This document shows positions 11,302 to 21,549 of a stretch of 64,000 nucleotides of DNA, one piece after another. Made by a program: the position numbers and the translations under genes. Position 1 is the stretch's first letter; every line of letters starts with the position of its first letter. The notes below the pieces were generated by a model. It saw only the letters and a list, made by a program, of their open reading frames with translations, was not told where the DNA came from and searched no databases. The DNA is from Triticum aestivum (taxonomy: Eukaryota > Streptophyta > Magnoliopsida > Poales > Poaceae), in the NCBI RefSeq assembly GCF_018294505.1, contig NC_057814.1, positions 36,645,054 through 36,709,053 of the forward strand, given 5' to 3'.

Positions 11302-12909
11302 CATCCACCATCACCCTAGCATATCCTTCTGGAATCGGCCGGCAGTGGTAGGTTGCGCCGGGTTCAGTAGGTAAAACAGAGCCAACAGCCGCCTTGACTT
11401 TCAAGTTCTGCCATTCCGCCATAAGGTGGCAATGTTGAGACTCCGTGATAGCATCCACGGGGTAGCTAGCAGGAGCCGTATGCTCCAGCTGAGGCAGCTC
11501 GATGGAAGCCACGCTGCTTCTCCGCTGAGATGGCGGTGTAGCTTCGGGGGCAGTTTCGGCATCTCGATTGCCGTCTCGTTCCTCTAGCGCTTGAACCCTT
11601 TCGTGCAGCTTCTGAATTTGGATCTGCTCCACTTTTTTCCTCCTCTCCTGGGTTTTGTAACCGCCCACGTCTGGAAAGCCAGCCTTCCACGGAACGGAGC
11701 CTGGCTTGCCTCGTGTCCGTCCAGGGTGCTCAGGATTCCCGAGGGCCATTGTGAGCTCGTCGTTCTCTCTGTCTGGAACGAACGTCCCTTGCTGCGCTGC
11801 ATCGATATAGTGCTTAAGCTTCTTGACGGGTATTGCAAGTTGCTCGTCCGTCCAACGACACCTCCCTGATACAGGGTCCAAGGTTCCGCCAGCCCCGAAG
11901 AACCAAGTCTGGCAACGGTCTGGCTAGTTCATTGTCTCTGGTTCGATCCCTTTATCAAGCAGATCCCTCTCAGACTTGGCCCACTTAGGCCGGGCTTTGA
12001 GGTAGCCACCTGACCCCGTGCGATGGTGAACCTTCTTCTTCGCAGCATTCTTCTTGTTTGTCGCTGACATCTTCTTACTCTTTTCCGATGTCTTGTGGGC
12101 CACAAATGCGGGCCAGTGATCTCTGATCTTCTCATACCGGCCGATGAATTCTGGTGTCTCTTCTTTGTCGACAAACGTTTTCAGCTCATTCTTCCACCTC
12201 CTGAATAGGTCTGCCATCTTCTTAAGAGCATGAGACTTGATTAATTGCTCTATAACTGGCTTCTCCGGATCCTCCTCTGGCGGTAGGGTGAAATTTGCCT
12301 TCAGCTCAGTCCAAAGATCATCTTTCTGCATATCATTGACATAAGACACCTCAGGGTCTTCCTTCTTAGGCTTATACCATTGGTGGATGCTGATCGGGAT
12401 CTTGTCCCTAACTAGAACCCCGCACTAAGCAGCAAAAGCATCCTTTGTCCGGAGGGTTCAATCGGTTGGCCGTCGCGCGCGATTGCTGTGATCTCAAACC
12501 TTTCATCTGAGCGCAACTTTCTCTTCGGGCCTCGTCTCTTTACCGCAGTTGTGCTCGATCCGGAGGGCTAGAAAAAAGAAGAAAGACGAGTGTTAATTAA
12601 TATGTGTACATACCAAAACAATGAATGCATCAATTAGCTAGTCAGCACAGGCTTAACTAATATATTTACCTGGCCGGACTCTGTTCGGTCACCGGAGCCG
12701 TCACCACGGGCTCCTTCTCGCACCAGCATTGGGTCACCGGAGCCATCATAATCATGTCTTTCCTCCTCCACTCTTCGATCGCCGTAGCCTGCTTCTTCAC
12801 CCTGTTCTTCCAGACCATCATTGTCGTTAAGATACGACAAGATATCACCTCCGGCTAAGATTATGTCCCCCAACACCTCTTCTGCTTGCTCATCTCGTCC
12901 GTGCTCCAT
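11302..12909 (-). pseudogene. CACTA ORF2 of element A, 5' part only
   Basis: Exon 1 (12909 to 12670, 80 codons) starts MEHGRDEQAEEVLGDIILAG and is acidic. The donor GTAAAT at 12669 and the acceptor TAG before 12567 join it in phase to exon 2, which opens with a basic stretch (AVKRRGPKRKLR, a possible nuclear localisation signal). A 1-base deletion near 12465, a TAG codon at about 12430 and a TAG (from TGG) at about 11927 break the frame. After these come the same segments as in element B ORF2: FRRWKNELKTFVDKEETPEF, GSGGYLKARPKWAKSERDLL and a coiled coil near VQALEERDGN. The frame is severed by the Copia insertion after VMVD at 11302, so the Ulp1-like C-terminus is absent here. Relative to B it has a ~13-residue segment (near 11505) that B lacks. 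Confidence 0.85.
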
Positions 12910-13159
12910 TGTTTCTGCAAATATTACAACATGGCAATTATTACACAAACATGACAGCAGGTGGATATATTAGTGCAAACGTAGACCTAGCTTATTCCGG
13001 GTTTGGGGTGGCCTAGGCAACGCTTCAAGGGTAGGGGCGTGGCGGGAGGGGGTAGGAGACCGACATCGTTTTTTTCTAGGGTTTGGGTGTCCTCGAGAGT
13101 TTTGGTCGAGCGAGAGGGCCGGGGGTGCTCCCGTGGTATAAGTTATCACGGTCGAGAGG

Positions 13160-13615
13160 GGGTATACATATCGACCGTCCATCATGTCGAAGTTATCTGG
13201 GAGGGAGTTATATATATCGACAACGACGACATACATACACGGGAAAATAATGTTATCGGGGAGGGGGTATATCGACCCCCCACGTGTTGAAGTTATCGGG
13301 AGGGGGTTATATCGACAACGACGACATACATACACGGGAAAATAATGTTATCGAGGAGGGGGTATATCGACCCCCCCTCGTGTTGAAGTTATCGGGAGGG
13401 GGTAATATCGACAACGACGACATACATACACAGGAAAATAATGTTATCGGGGAGGGGGTATATCGACCCCCCCACGTGTTGAAGTTATCAGGAGGGGGTT
13501 ATATCGACAACGACGACATATATACACAGGAAAATAATGTTATCGGGGAGGGGGTATATCGACCCCCCCTCGTGTTGAAGTTATCCCCCCTCGTGTAGAA
13601 GTTATCGGGAGGGTA
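13160..13615. repeat. 96-bp minisatellite, about five units
   Basis: The word TATATCGACC recurs at about 13268, 13363, 13459 and 13555, spacing 95-96 bp, with a more diverged first unit from ~13160. Each unit has TTGAAGTTATCGGGAGGGGG and ACAACGACGACATACATACA. Because 96 is a multiple of three, one plus-strand frame stays open through 13284-13598 as 32-residue repeats; I see no start context or other reason to call it a gene. It lies upstream of ORF2 within element A. Confidence 0.9.
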
Positions 13616-13641
13616 TATATCGACGACGACAGACCCGATAA

Positions 13642-13928
13642 AACATAAGAAAACGAAGAAGAAATAAAAAGAGGAGAAGAAGAAAGGAATAGAGGAGAGG
13701 ATTGAAGAAAAAAAAGAAGACAAAAAAGAGGAGAAGAAGAAAGGAATAGAGGAGAAGAAGAAAGAATAGAGGAGGGTATATATTTTCTATTTTTTCTTCT
13801 TCTCCTCTTCTTTTTCTTCCTTTTTCCTCTTCTTATTTATTTCTCCTCTTCTTCCTCTCCTCTTCTTCTTTCTTTCCTGTTCTTATTTTCTTCTTTCCTA
13901 TCCTTCTTTTTCTTCTTCTTCCCTTCCT
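13642..13928. repeat. 135-bp purine block followed by 145-bp pyrimidine block
   Basis: From 13642 to about 13776 the plus strand is almost only A and G (GAGGAGAAGAAGAAAGGAAT occurs twice, near 13667 and 13725). After a short TATATATTTTCTATTT hinge, 13790-13928 is almost only C and T. The two blocks can pair imperfectly as a long hairpin. The following 13929-14300 is AT-rich with a short TA run near 14274 and contains no gene that I can see. Confidence 0.85.
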
Positions 13929-14304
13929 AGCTAGATATATAAAACTTTTCTAAAATTGTAACTTTTGCATATATAAAACTTTTCCATGTGGATCATCATT
14001 TCTCATATATATCGAATATATATCCATTGTCATATATAAAAACTTTCTATATATGAACAAAAAACTTTCTATGAACAAAAAAACATTTTTGACATATATA
14101 TTCATACATTTTGAACATCTACATACATACAATTTTTTTTGTTCACATATACATTATAGCCACATACACATATACATCATATATGAACAAAAAAATTAAA
14201 CCAATAAAAATAAAATAACATATAGCCACATATGAACAAAAACATATAGCCACATACATACACATATACATTATATATATATATATATGATCAAAAAACA
14301 ATTA

Positions 14305-14680
14305 ACTAATAAAAAACAGAGCCGGGGCGGCGTCTCTCACAGCGGGGGCGGCTAGGACGTTGGCGACGGCGGGGGCGGCGAGGGCGCCGGCGCGCGGGGG
14401 CGGGACGGGGCGGGGGCAGCGAGGGCGCCGGCGAGCACGCGCGGGCCGGGCAGGGGGGCTCGGGGCGCCGTGGCGGCGCGCGCGAGCAGGGGAGCACGAG
14501 GCGGGGCGGCGCGTGGGGGCAGGGCGACGGCGACGAGCACCGGGCGGCGACCCGTCGAGGCAAGGGCGCGGGGCGACGGCGACGAGGAGCGGGCGGCGAC
14601 GGCGAGCACGGGCAGCCTGGCGGCGTCGGGGGCAACTGGCGAGGTATCTGAAAATTTCCCAAGTGTTGGCTTATATAGGC
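14305..14680 (-). promoter_or_regulatory. promoter and GC-rich leader of element A ORF2
   Basis: On the minus strand GCCTATATAAGCC (TATA at 14671-14680) is followed by about 350 bases of extreme GC content. A TATA box with a GC-rich untranslated first exon resembles the arrangement in front of TNP2. The foldback array begins only about 10 bp upstream of this TATA box. Long Pro/Arg/Ala-rich open frames on both strands here are composition artefacts. The assignment to ORF2 (ATG at 12909, same strand) is inferred from position. Confidence 0.5.
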
Positions 14681-14688
14681 ACACCTTT

Positions 14689-16080
14689 GGTCCCGGTTGG
14701 TGGCACCAACTGGGACCAATGCCACCCTTTAGTCCCGGTTGGTGTCAACAACCGGGACCAAAGGTCCCTTTTCAGCAGCCCAAAGGGCGGGAAGCGGCGG
14801 CCTTTGGTCCCGGTTGGTGGCACCAACCGGGACCACCCTTGGTCCCGGTTGGTGCCACCAACCGGGACCAAAGGCCTTGCGCTGCCCGCGACGAAAAGTT
14901 TAGTCCCACCTCGCTAGTTGAGAGGGGCTCGGAGTGGTTTATAAGCCCCACTGCGGCTTCCCTCTCGAGCTCCTCTCAAATGCAGGCTTACGGGCCTAAT
15001 GTCACACTGTGCTGTCTGTGGGCCTATTGGGCCTTCTGCGGGCCTGAATCCTGGCCCAGGTTGGGTTTCTAGTCGTATTCAGGCCGTGGTGGCCCAATAG
15101 GTGGCAGTTTTTTAAAAAATTTTCCAGTTTTTTGGTTCTGTTTTTTGCATTATTTATTTTCTTTTGTTTTTTGCTTTATTTTTAATTCTTTTTGCTTTAG
15201 GTCAGCAAAATTATAAACTGTCTGTTAGTGCCATTAGTTTTAGAAAAAATATAAACTTTCTATTAGTGCCATTAGTTCTTTATGAAAATTCTTTTTGCTG
15301 TATTTAGTTTTTTTTCTTTTTTGCTATATTTATTTTGTTTTGCTTCTACTTACAACAAAAACTTATTTATTTTATTTTATTTTGTTTCTAATTACTTATT
15401 TATTTTACTTTATGATAATTCTTTCTGCTATTAAAGTTTCTATCAAAAAAAGTTCTTTATGAAAATTCTTTTTGCTTTTAATGATTAAAAATAAAAAAGA
15501 GGCGCAATGCGCGTTGATTTGCTTCAAGCCTTTCGGAATAGTGTAGACTGCACTGCACATAGCTCGATGCAGTCTACCTTATTCCTCAAGGCTTGAAGCT
15601 AAGCAACGTGAGCATTGCGCCTCTTCTTCATCGTCTCTGCACTCAGGGCTTATAAACCGCTCCTAGTGCCTCTCAGCTAGCGAGGTGGGACTAAAAAACT
15701 GCTTAGCTAGTAAGAAACTCTAGTACCGGTTCGTGCCACGAACAGGTACTAAAGGTGCTCGTGGGGCCACAGCCTCATTAGTACCGGTTCGTGGCACCAA
15801 CAGGGACCAAAGGGTGGAATTGGTCCCGGTTCGTGCCACCAACCGGGACCAATGGCCTTGCACAGCGGCGTGGTGGTGAGTTTAGTCCCACCTCGCTAGC
15901 TAAGAGAGAGCCGCACCTGTTTATAAGGTGCGGTGCGCCTGAGCTGTCGAGCTCCTCTCTAAAGCAGGCTTACGGGCCTAACCTCTCTGTACATGCCTGT
16001 GGGCCTACTGGGCCTTCTGCGGGCCTGAATCCTGGCCCATGGATGGGTTTCTAATCGTATTCAGGCCGTGGTGGCCCAGT
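14689..16080. repeat. internal foldback array of element A
   Basis: At least seven ~30-bp near-palindromes with arms GGTCCCGGTTGGTG/CACCAACCGGGACC or variants occur here (e.g. from 14689, 14733, 14807, 14841, 15725, 15783 and 15822). Between them lie two larger homologous modules containing TTTAGTCCCACCTCGCTAG, GAGCTCCTCTCAAATGCAGG and a GGGCCTTCTGCGGGCCTGAA block (about 14880-15110 and 15860-16080). The same modules, reverse-complemented, fill 29230-30548 in element B, and related ones occur in the 5' subterminal region (20740-21110). Similar words are the binding sites of accessory proteins in En/Spm elements. The stretch 15110-15490 is AT-rich filler. Confidence 0.85.
15498..15624. repeat. 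127-bp pre-miRNA-like foldback (element A copy)
   Basis: The left arm AGAGGCGCAATGC...GCTTCAAGCC...AGACTGCA pairs with the right arm TGCAGTCTA...GGCTTGAAGC...GCATTGCGCCTCT. Over ~57 positions I count about eight mismatches and a 2-base bulge, with a loop of about 14 bases. The same 127-bp structure is present inverted in element B (29717-29843). It may be a source of small RNA, but could also be only a structural repeat. Confidence 0.8.
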
Positions 16081-16357
16081 AGGTGGCATAATTTTTAATT
16101 TTTGGCCTGTTATTTTTCATGCATTTACTAATTATTTTGAGCTATAAGACCCTAAAATTGAAAAGCATTTCAAATGAACTCTGAAAAGGTTGAAAGTTGG
16201 CATGGTATCATCATTTCATCCACATAGCATGTGCAAGAAAGTTGAGAGGGTTACGGCAAAAACTAGATGCACTTCTTGTACAAAACGGACAATGGTATCA
16301 TACTCGTCTATTACAAAGTTGGCATGGTATCATCATAATAGTTGCGGGAGAAAGTCT

Positions 16358-19300
16358 TCACTTTTTCTTCGCTTGTGTCATTTGCTTATTGCGCCGTAAC
16401 CATGGATAATCTTCATCGTTTATCAGGATGCTTGGGTCAGCCTTGACTTTGAAGGGAGGAATTTCATGAAACTTTTCATAATCTTCAGACATGTCTGTCT
16501 TGCCCTCCACTCCCACAATGTCCCTTTTTCCTGAAAGAACTATGTGGCGCTTTGGCTCATCGTATGATGTATTCGCTTCCTTATCTTTTCTTTTCCTCGG
16601 TCTGGTAGACATGTCCTTCACATAGATAACCTGTGCCACATCATTGGCTAGGACGAACGGTTCGTCAGTGTACCCAAGATTGTTCAGATCCACTGTTGTC
16701 ATTCCGTACTGTGGGTCTACCTGTACCCCGCCTCCTGACAGATTGACCCATTTGCACTTAAACAAAGGGACCTTAAAATCATGTCCGTAGTCAAGTTCCC
16801 ATATGTCCATTATGTAACCATAATATGTGTCCTTTCCCCTCTCGGTTGCTGCATCAAAGCGGACACCGCTGTTTTGGTTGGTGCTCTTTTGATCTTGGGC
16901 GATCGTGTAAAATGTATTCCCATTTATCTCGTATCCTTTGTAAGTCAATACAGTCGAAGATGGTCCCCTGGACAACGAGTACAACTCATCACAAACAGTG
17001 GTGTCACCTCTGAGACGTGTTTCCAACCAACTGCTGAAAGTCCTGATGTGTTCACATGTAATCCAGTCGTCACACTGCTCCGGGTGTTTGGAGCGCAGAC
17101 TGTTCTTGTGTTCATCGACATACGGGGTCACCAAGGTAGAGTTCTGTAGAACTGTGTAGTGTGCTTGAGACCAAGAATATCCGTCCCTGCATATTATTGA
17201 GTCCCCCCTCCAAGCGTGCCTTTTCCAGTCAGTCTCCCCTCATACCGCGATTTAGGGAGACCTATCTTCTTAAGGCCAGGAATGAAGTCAACACAAAACC
17301 CAATGACATCCTCTGTTTGATGGCCCATGGAGATGCTTCCTTCTGGCCTAGCGCGGTTACGGACATATTTCTTTAGGACTCCCATGAACCTCTCAAAGGG
17401 GAACATATTGTGTAGAAATACGGGCCCCAGAATGACAATCTCGTCGACTAGATGAACTAGGACGTGCGTCATGATATTGAAGAAGGATGGTGGGAACACC
17501 AGCTCGAAACTGACAAGACATTGCGCCACATCACTCCTTAGCCTTGGTATGATTTCTGGATCGATCACCTTCTGAGAGATTGCATTGAGGAATGCACATA
17601 GCTTCACAATGGCTAATCGGACGTTTTCCGGTAGAAGCCCCCTCAATGCAACCGGAAGCAGTTGCGTCATAATCACGTGGCAGTCATGAGACTTTAGGTT
17701 CTGGAACTTTTTCTCTGGCATATTTATTATTCCCTTTATATTCGACGAGAAGCCAGTCGGGACCTTCATACTGAGCAGGCATTCAAAGAAGATTTCTTTC
17801 TCTTCTTTCGTAAGAGCGTAGCTGGCAGGACCTTCATACTGCTTCGGAGGCATGCCGTCTTTTTCGTGCAAACGTTGCAGGTCCTCCCGTGCCTCAGGTG
17901 TATCTTTTGTCTTCCCATACACGCCCAAGAAGCCTAGCAGGTTCACGCAAAGGTTCTTCGTCACGTGCATCACGTCGATTGAAGAGCGGACCTCTAGCTC
18001 TTTCCAGTAGGGTAGGTCCCAAAATATAGATTTCTTCTTCCACATGGGTGCGTGTCCCTCAGCGTCATTCGGAACAGCTAGTCCGCCGGGACCCTTTCCA
18101 AAGATTACGTGTAAATCATTGACCATAGCAAGTACGTGATCACCGGTACGCATGGCGGGCTTCTTCCGGTGATCTGCCTCGCCTTTGAAATGCTTGCCTT
18201 TCTTTCGACATTGATGGTTGGTCGGAAGAAATCGACGATGGCCCAGGTACACATTCTTCCTGCTTTTGTCCAGGTATATACTTTCAGTGTCATCTAAACA
18301 GTGCGTGCATGCGTGGTATCCCTTGTTTGTCTGTCCTGAAAGGTTACTGAGAGCGGGCCAATCGTTGATGGTTACAAACAGCAACGCGTGCAGGTTAAAT
18401 TCCTCCTGTTTGTGCTCATCCCACGTACGTACACCGTTTCCATTCCACAGCTGTAAAAGTTCTTCAACTAATGGCCTTAGGTACACATCAATGTCGTTGC
18501 CGGGTTGCTTAGGGCCTTGGATGAGAACTGGCATCATAATGAACTTCCGCTTCATGCACATCCAAGGAGGAAGGTTATACATACATAGAGTCACGGGCCA
18601 GGTGCTGTGATTGCTGCTCTGCTCCCCGAAAGGATTAATGCCATCCGCGCTTAAACCAAACCATACGTTCCTTGGGTCAGCTGCAAACTCAGCCCAGTAC
18701 TTTCTCTCGATTTTTCTCCACTGCGACCCGTCAGCGGGTGCTCTCAACTTCCCGTCTTTCTTACGGTCCTCACTGTGCCATCGCATCAACTTGGCATGCT
18801 CTTCGTTTCTGAACAGACGTTTCAACCGTGGTATTATAGGAGCATACCACATCACCTTCGCAGGAACCCTCTTCCTGGGGGGCTCGCCGTCAACATCACC
18901 AGGGTCATCTCGTCTGATCTTATACCGCAATGCACCGCATACCGGGCATGCGTTCAGATCCTTGTACGCACCGCGGTAGAGGATGCAGTCATTAGGGCAT
19001 GCATGTATCTTCTGCACCTCCAATCCTAGAGGGCATACGACCTTCTTTGCTGCGTATGTACTGTCGGGCAATTCGTTATCCTTTGGAAGCTTCTTCTTCA
19101 ATATTTTCAATAGCTTCTCAAATCCTTTGTCAGGCACAGCATTCTCTGCCTTCCACTGCAGCAATTCCAGTACGGTACCGAGCTTTGTGTTGCCATCTTC
19201 GCAATTGGGGTACAACCCTTTTTTGTGATCCTCTAACATGCGATCGAACTTCAGCTTCTCCTTTTGACTTTCGCATTGCGTCCTTGCATCGACAATGACC

Positions 19301-19719
19301 CGGCGGAGATCATCATCATCGGGCACTGGTTCCTCTTGATCTTCAGCAGCTTCCCCCCTTGCAGCATCATTGGGCACATCGTCTGGTTCCTCTTGATCTT
19401 CAGCAGCTTCCCCCGTTGCAGCATCACCGTATTCAGGGGGCACATAGTTGTCATCGTCCTCTTCTTCTTCGCCGTCTTCCATCATAACCCCTATTTCTCC
19501 GTGCCTCGTCCAAACATTATAGTGTGGCATGAAACCCTTGTAAAGCAGGTGGGTGTGAAGGATTTTCCGGTCAGAGTAAGACTTCGTATTCCCACATATA
19601 GGGCATGGACAACACATAAAACCATTCTGCTTGTTTGCCTCAGCCACTTCGAGAAAATCATGCACGCCCTTAATGTACTCGGAGGTGTGTCTGTCACCGT
19701 ACATCCATTGCCGGTTCAT
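16358..19719 (-). pseudogene. TNP2-type CACTA transposase of element A (one frameshift)
   Basis: TNP2 is the main transposase of CACTA elements; it is thought to cut and join the ends in the nucleus. The ATG at 19719 opens an 841-codon frame with the transposase-associated domain (residues ~3-78, CPCPICGN motif), an acidic linker with a tandem GEAAEDQEEP duplication, KIHACPNDCILYRG near 236, the Transposase_21/TNP2 core from MWYAPIIPRLKRLF (~290) to IDVMHVTKNLC (~580), and a DUF4218-like block (~666-780, NLKSHDCHVIMTQLLPVALR). A G-run indel near 17207 shifts the frame, after which it continues from about 17190 through a DUF4216-like segment (NGNTFYTIAQDQKSTNQ) to the stop at 16358. The frame stop at 17194 is the only lesion I see. 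An unrecognised intron is possible there but less likely. Confidence 0.9.
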
Positions 19720-19901
19720 CTGCGTGCATTATATATAATTAAGTGTGTCAAAAACCATTACAGAACATCATGAATAGATAATTAAGTGACCAAATTAATA
19801 GAAGTTCATCATCACATTAGAACCAAAGTACATACATAGTTCTCATCTAACAACATATATAGCTCTCCAGAGCATCTAATTAATTAAACCATACATTGAA
19901 A

Positions 19902-20349
19902 CTATGTAAAACATTTCAATGCGAAAACAAATGCGATCATAATCGCAACCAAGGTAACAATTGATCCAACGGCATAATGATACCAAGCCTCGGTATGAAT
20001 GGCATATTTTCTAATCTTTCTAATCTTCAAGCGCATTGCATCCATCTTGATCTTGTGATCATCGACGACATCCGCAACATGCAACTCCAATATCATCTTC
20101 TCCTCCTCAATTTTTTTTATTTTTTCCTTCAAGTAATTGTTTTCTTCTTCAACTAAATTTAACCTCTCGACAATAGGGTCGGTTAGAATTTCCGGTTCAA
20201 CCACCTCCTAGATAAATAAAATCTATGTCACGTTGGTCGGTATATTTGTCATAAACAATAAATGAACCAAATAGTTATAAAAAGATAATATATACCACAT
20301 CCGAATCATAGACAGGACGAGGGCCGACGGGGGCGGATACCAAAACCAT
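19902..20349 (-). CDS. small coiled-coil protein with C-terminal membrane anchor (element A)
   Basis: Two exons encode about 119 residues. Exon 1 is 20349-20296 (MVLVSAPVGPRPVYDSDV), with donor GTATAT; exon 2 starts at 20207 after TTATCTAG and ends with the stop at 19902. The middle of the protein is charged and heptad-like (LVEEENNYLKEKIKKIEEEK, then DDHKIKMDAMRLKIRKIRK), suggesting a coiled coil. The end is a single ~20-residue hydrophobic segment (YAVGSIVTLVAIMIAFVFAL) plus a few residues, which suggests a tail-anchored membrane protein. It lies between the TNP2 promoter and the TNP2 ATG on the same strand. Element B has a homologue (25100-25568) with a frameshift. I know no function for it; it could instead be an upstream exon set spliced to TNP2. 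Confidence 0.6.
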
Positions 20350-20688
20350 CGCACTATGTAATAAGAAGGAATAATAAAAGTAACAAAATTAGACAAGTAA
20401 CTATCTAAAGTAAGAATTTTTTCCTTTCAGAAAGAAGATAAGAACAAGAGGCTCACCACGGTGGTGCTGGCGACGAGATCGGCGCGGGCGATCGACGGCG
20501 GTGAAGACGGGGACGGGACGTGACGGACCGCTAAACCTAGACAAATCTCGGGGAAAATGGAGCTCGGAGGTCGAGTTTCGAGAGGACAAAGATTAACTAG
20601 TGTGGCTCAGACATTTCATCGAACACCTCATGTGCATAGGAGGTGAGCTAGAGCACCCAAATGCCCTCCCCTCGCCGGCCAGAAAAAA

Positions 20689-20732
20689 CAGAGCACTCTG
20701 GAGTGCTCTGCTGTGGCGATGGGGTATATATA
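20689..20732 (-). promoter_or_regulatory. TATA box and conserved palindrome, TNP2 promoter of element A
   Basis: TATATATA lies at 20725-20732 (minus-strand CCCTATATATACCCC). Fifteen bases downstream on the minus strand is a 22-bp near-palindrome (20689-20710) with arms CAGAGCACT/AGTGCTCTG, where transcription would be expected to start. Element B has the same TATA box, the same 15-bp gap and the same palindrome. The following 20360-20590 looks like a GC-rich untranslated first exon. Confidence 0.6.
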
Positions 20733-20739
20733 GGGAACT

Positions 20740-21110
20740 CATTGGTCCCGGTTGGTGGCACCAACCGGGACTAAAGGCCTTTGGTCCCGGTTGGTGCCAC
20801 GAACCGGGACCAATGCCCCCTTTAGTCCCGGTTGGTGGCACCAACCGGGACCAAAGGCCTTGTGCTGGAACTGGCGCGGTGCGGTGGGATGTTTAGTCCC
20901 ACCTCGCTAGCCGAGAGGCTTCGACAGTGGTTTATAAGCGCAGCTGCGCTGACCACTTCGAGCTCCTCTCAAATGCAGGCTTACGGGCCTATTCTGTCAC
21001 TATTTGCCTGTGGGCCTACTGGGCCTTCTGCGGGCCTGAATCCTGGCCCATGGATGGGTTTCTAGTCGTATTCAGGCCGTGGTGGCCCAGTAGGTGGCAT
21101 AATTTTTTCC
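20740..21110 (-). repeat. 5' subterminal foldback array of element A, inner part
   Basis: Three palindromes with GGTCCCGGTTGGTGG...CCACCAACCGGGACC-type arms start at about 20744, 20783 and 20823. After them comes a copy of the TTTAGTCCCACCTCGCTAG ... GGGCCTTCTGCGGGCCTGAA module. It continues the array that resumes at 23640-23959 on the other side of the foreign patch. Confidence 0.85.
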
Positions 21111-21112
21111 TC

Positions 21113-21338
21113 TGTTTTTTTCTCTTTTGCTTTATTTGTTTTGTTTTGTTTCTACTTACAACAAAAAACTTATTTATTTTATTTCTAATTACTTATGTAT
21201 TTTACTTTAATTATTTTATTTTATTTATTTTACTGCTGCTATTTTTATTTATTTTACTGCTGCTATTTTTACTTAATTTATTAAGGTTTATTTATTGTAG
21301 TTACTATAGTTTATTTTATTTTATTTTATTAAGGTTTA
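21113..21338. repeat. 226-bp direct repeat, left copy
   Basis: This AT-rich segment, from TGTTTTTTTCTCTTTTGC to TTATTAAGGTTTA, recurs nearly unchanged at 23227-23452, 2114 bp further on. It belongs to element A; the sequence between the two copies does not. Confidence 0.85.
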
Positions 21339-21549
21339 CGAGCTGTGGGAGGGACGAGGGGTGGCGACGTGCTGTGGGACACGATGCAGGGGCCGAGGAG
21401 GGAATTTAGGGTTAAGTTTTTATACGGGAACGGTTAGACGGGCTTTAGCGGGCTTTCACCGGGCTTGTGGGGTTTTACCAGGTCATCGATGAGAGTTTCC
21501 AAAAATGTCATTAGAAATCCGTCATGGATTAACAGGTTTCTTGTAGTGA
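21339..21549 (+). mobile_element. terminal fragment of another CACTA element
   Basis: The segment ends GGATTAACAGGTTTCTTGTAGTG, i.e. a CACTACAAGAAACC terminus in reverse. Before it are subterminal-like words (GGGCTTTAGCGGGCTTTCACC). The family differs from elements A-E. Only ~210 bp of this end is present, inside the foreign patch, and no matching second end is visible. Confidence 0.65.

Noticed and set aside
13284..13598. 104-residue frame over the minisatellite
   Set aside because: Exists only because the repeat unit is 96 bp; no start context and no other sign of coding.
14470..15072. 200-residue frame across the GC leader and foldback array of element A
   Set aside because: It spans known inverted repeats and untranslated sequence, with no motif.
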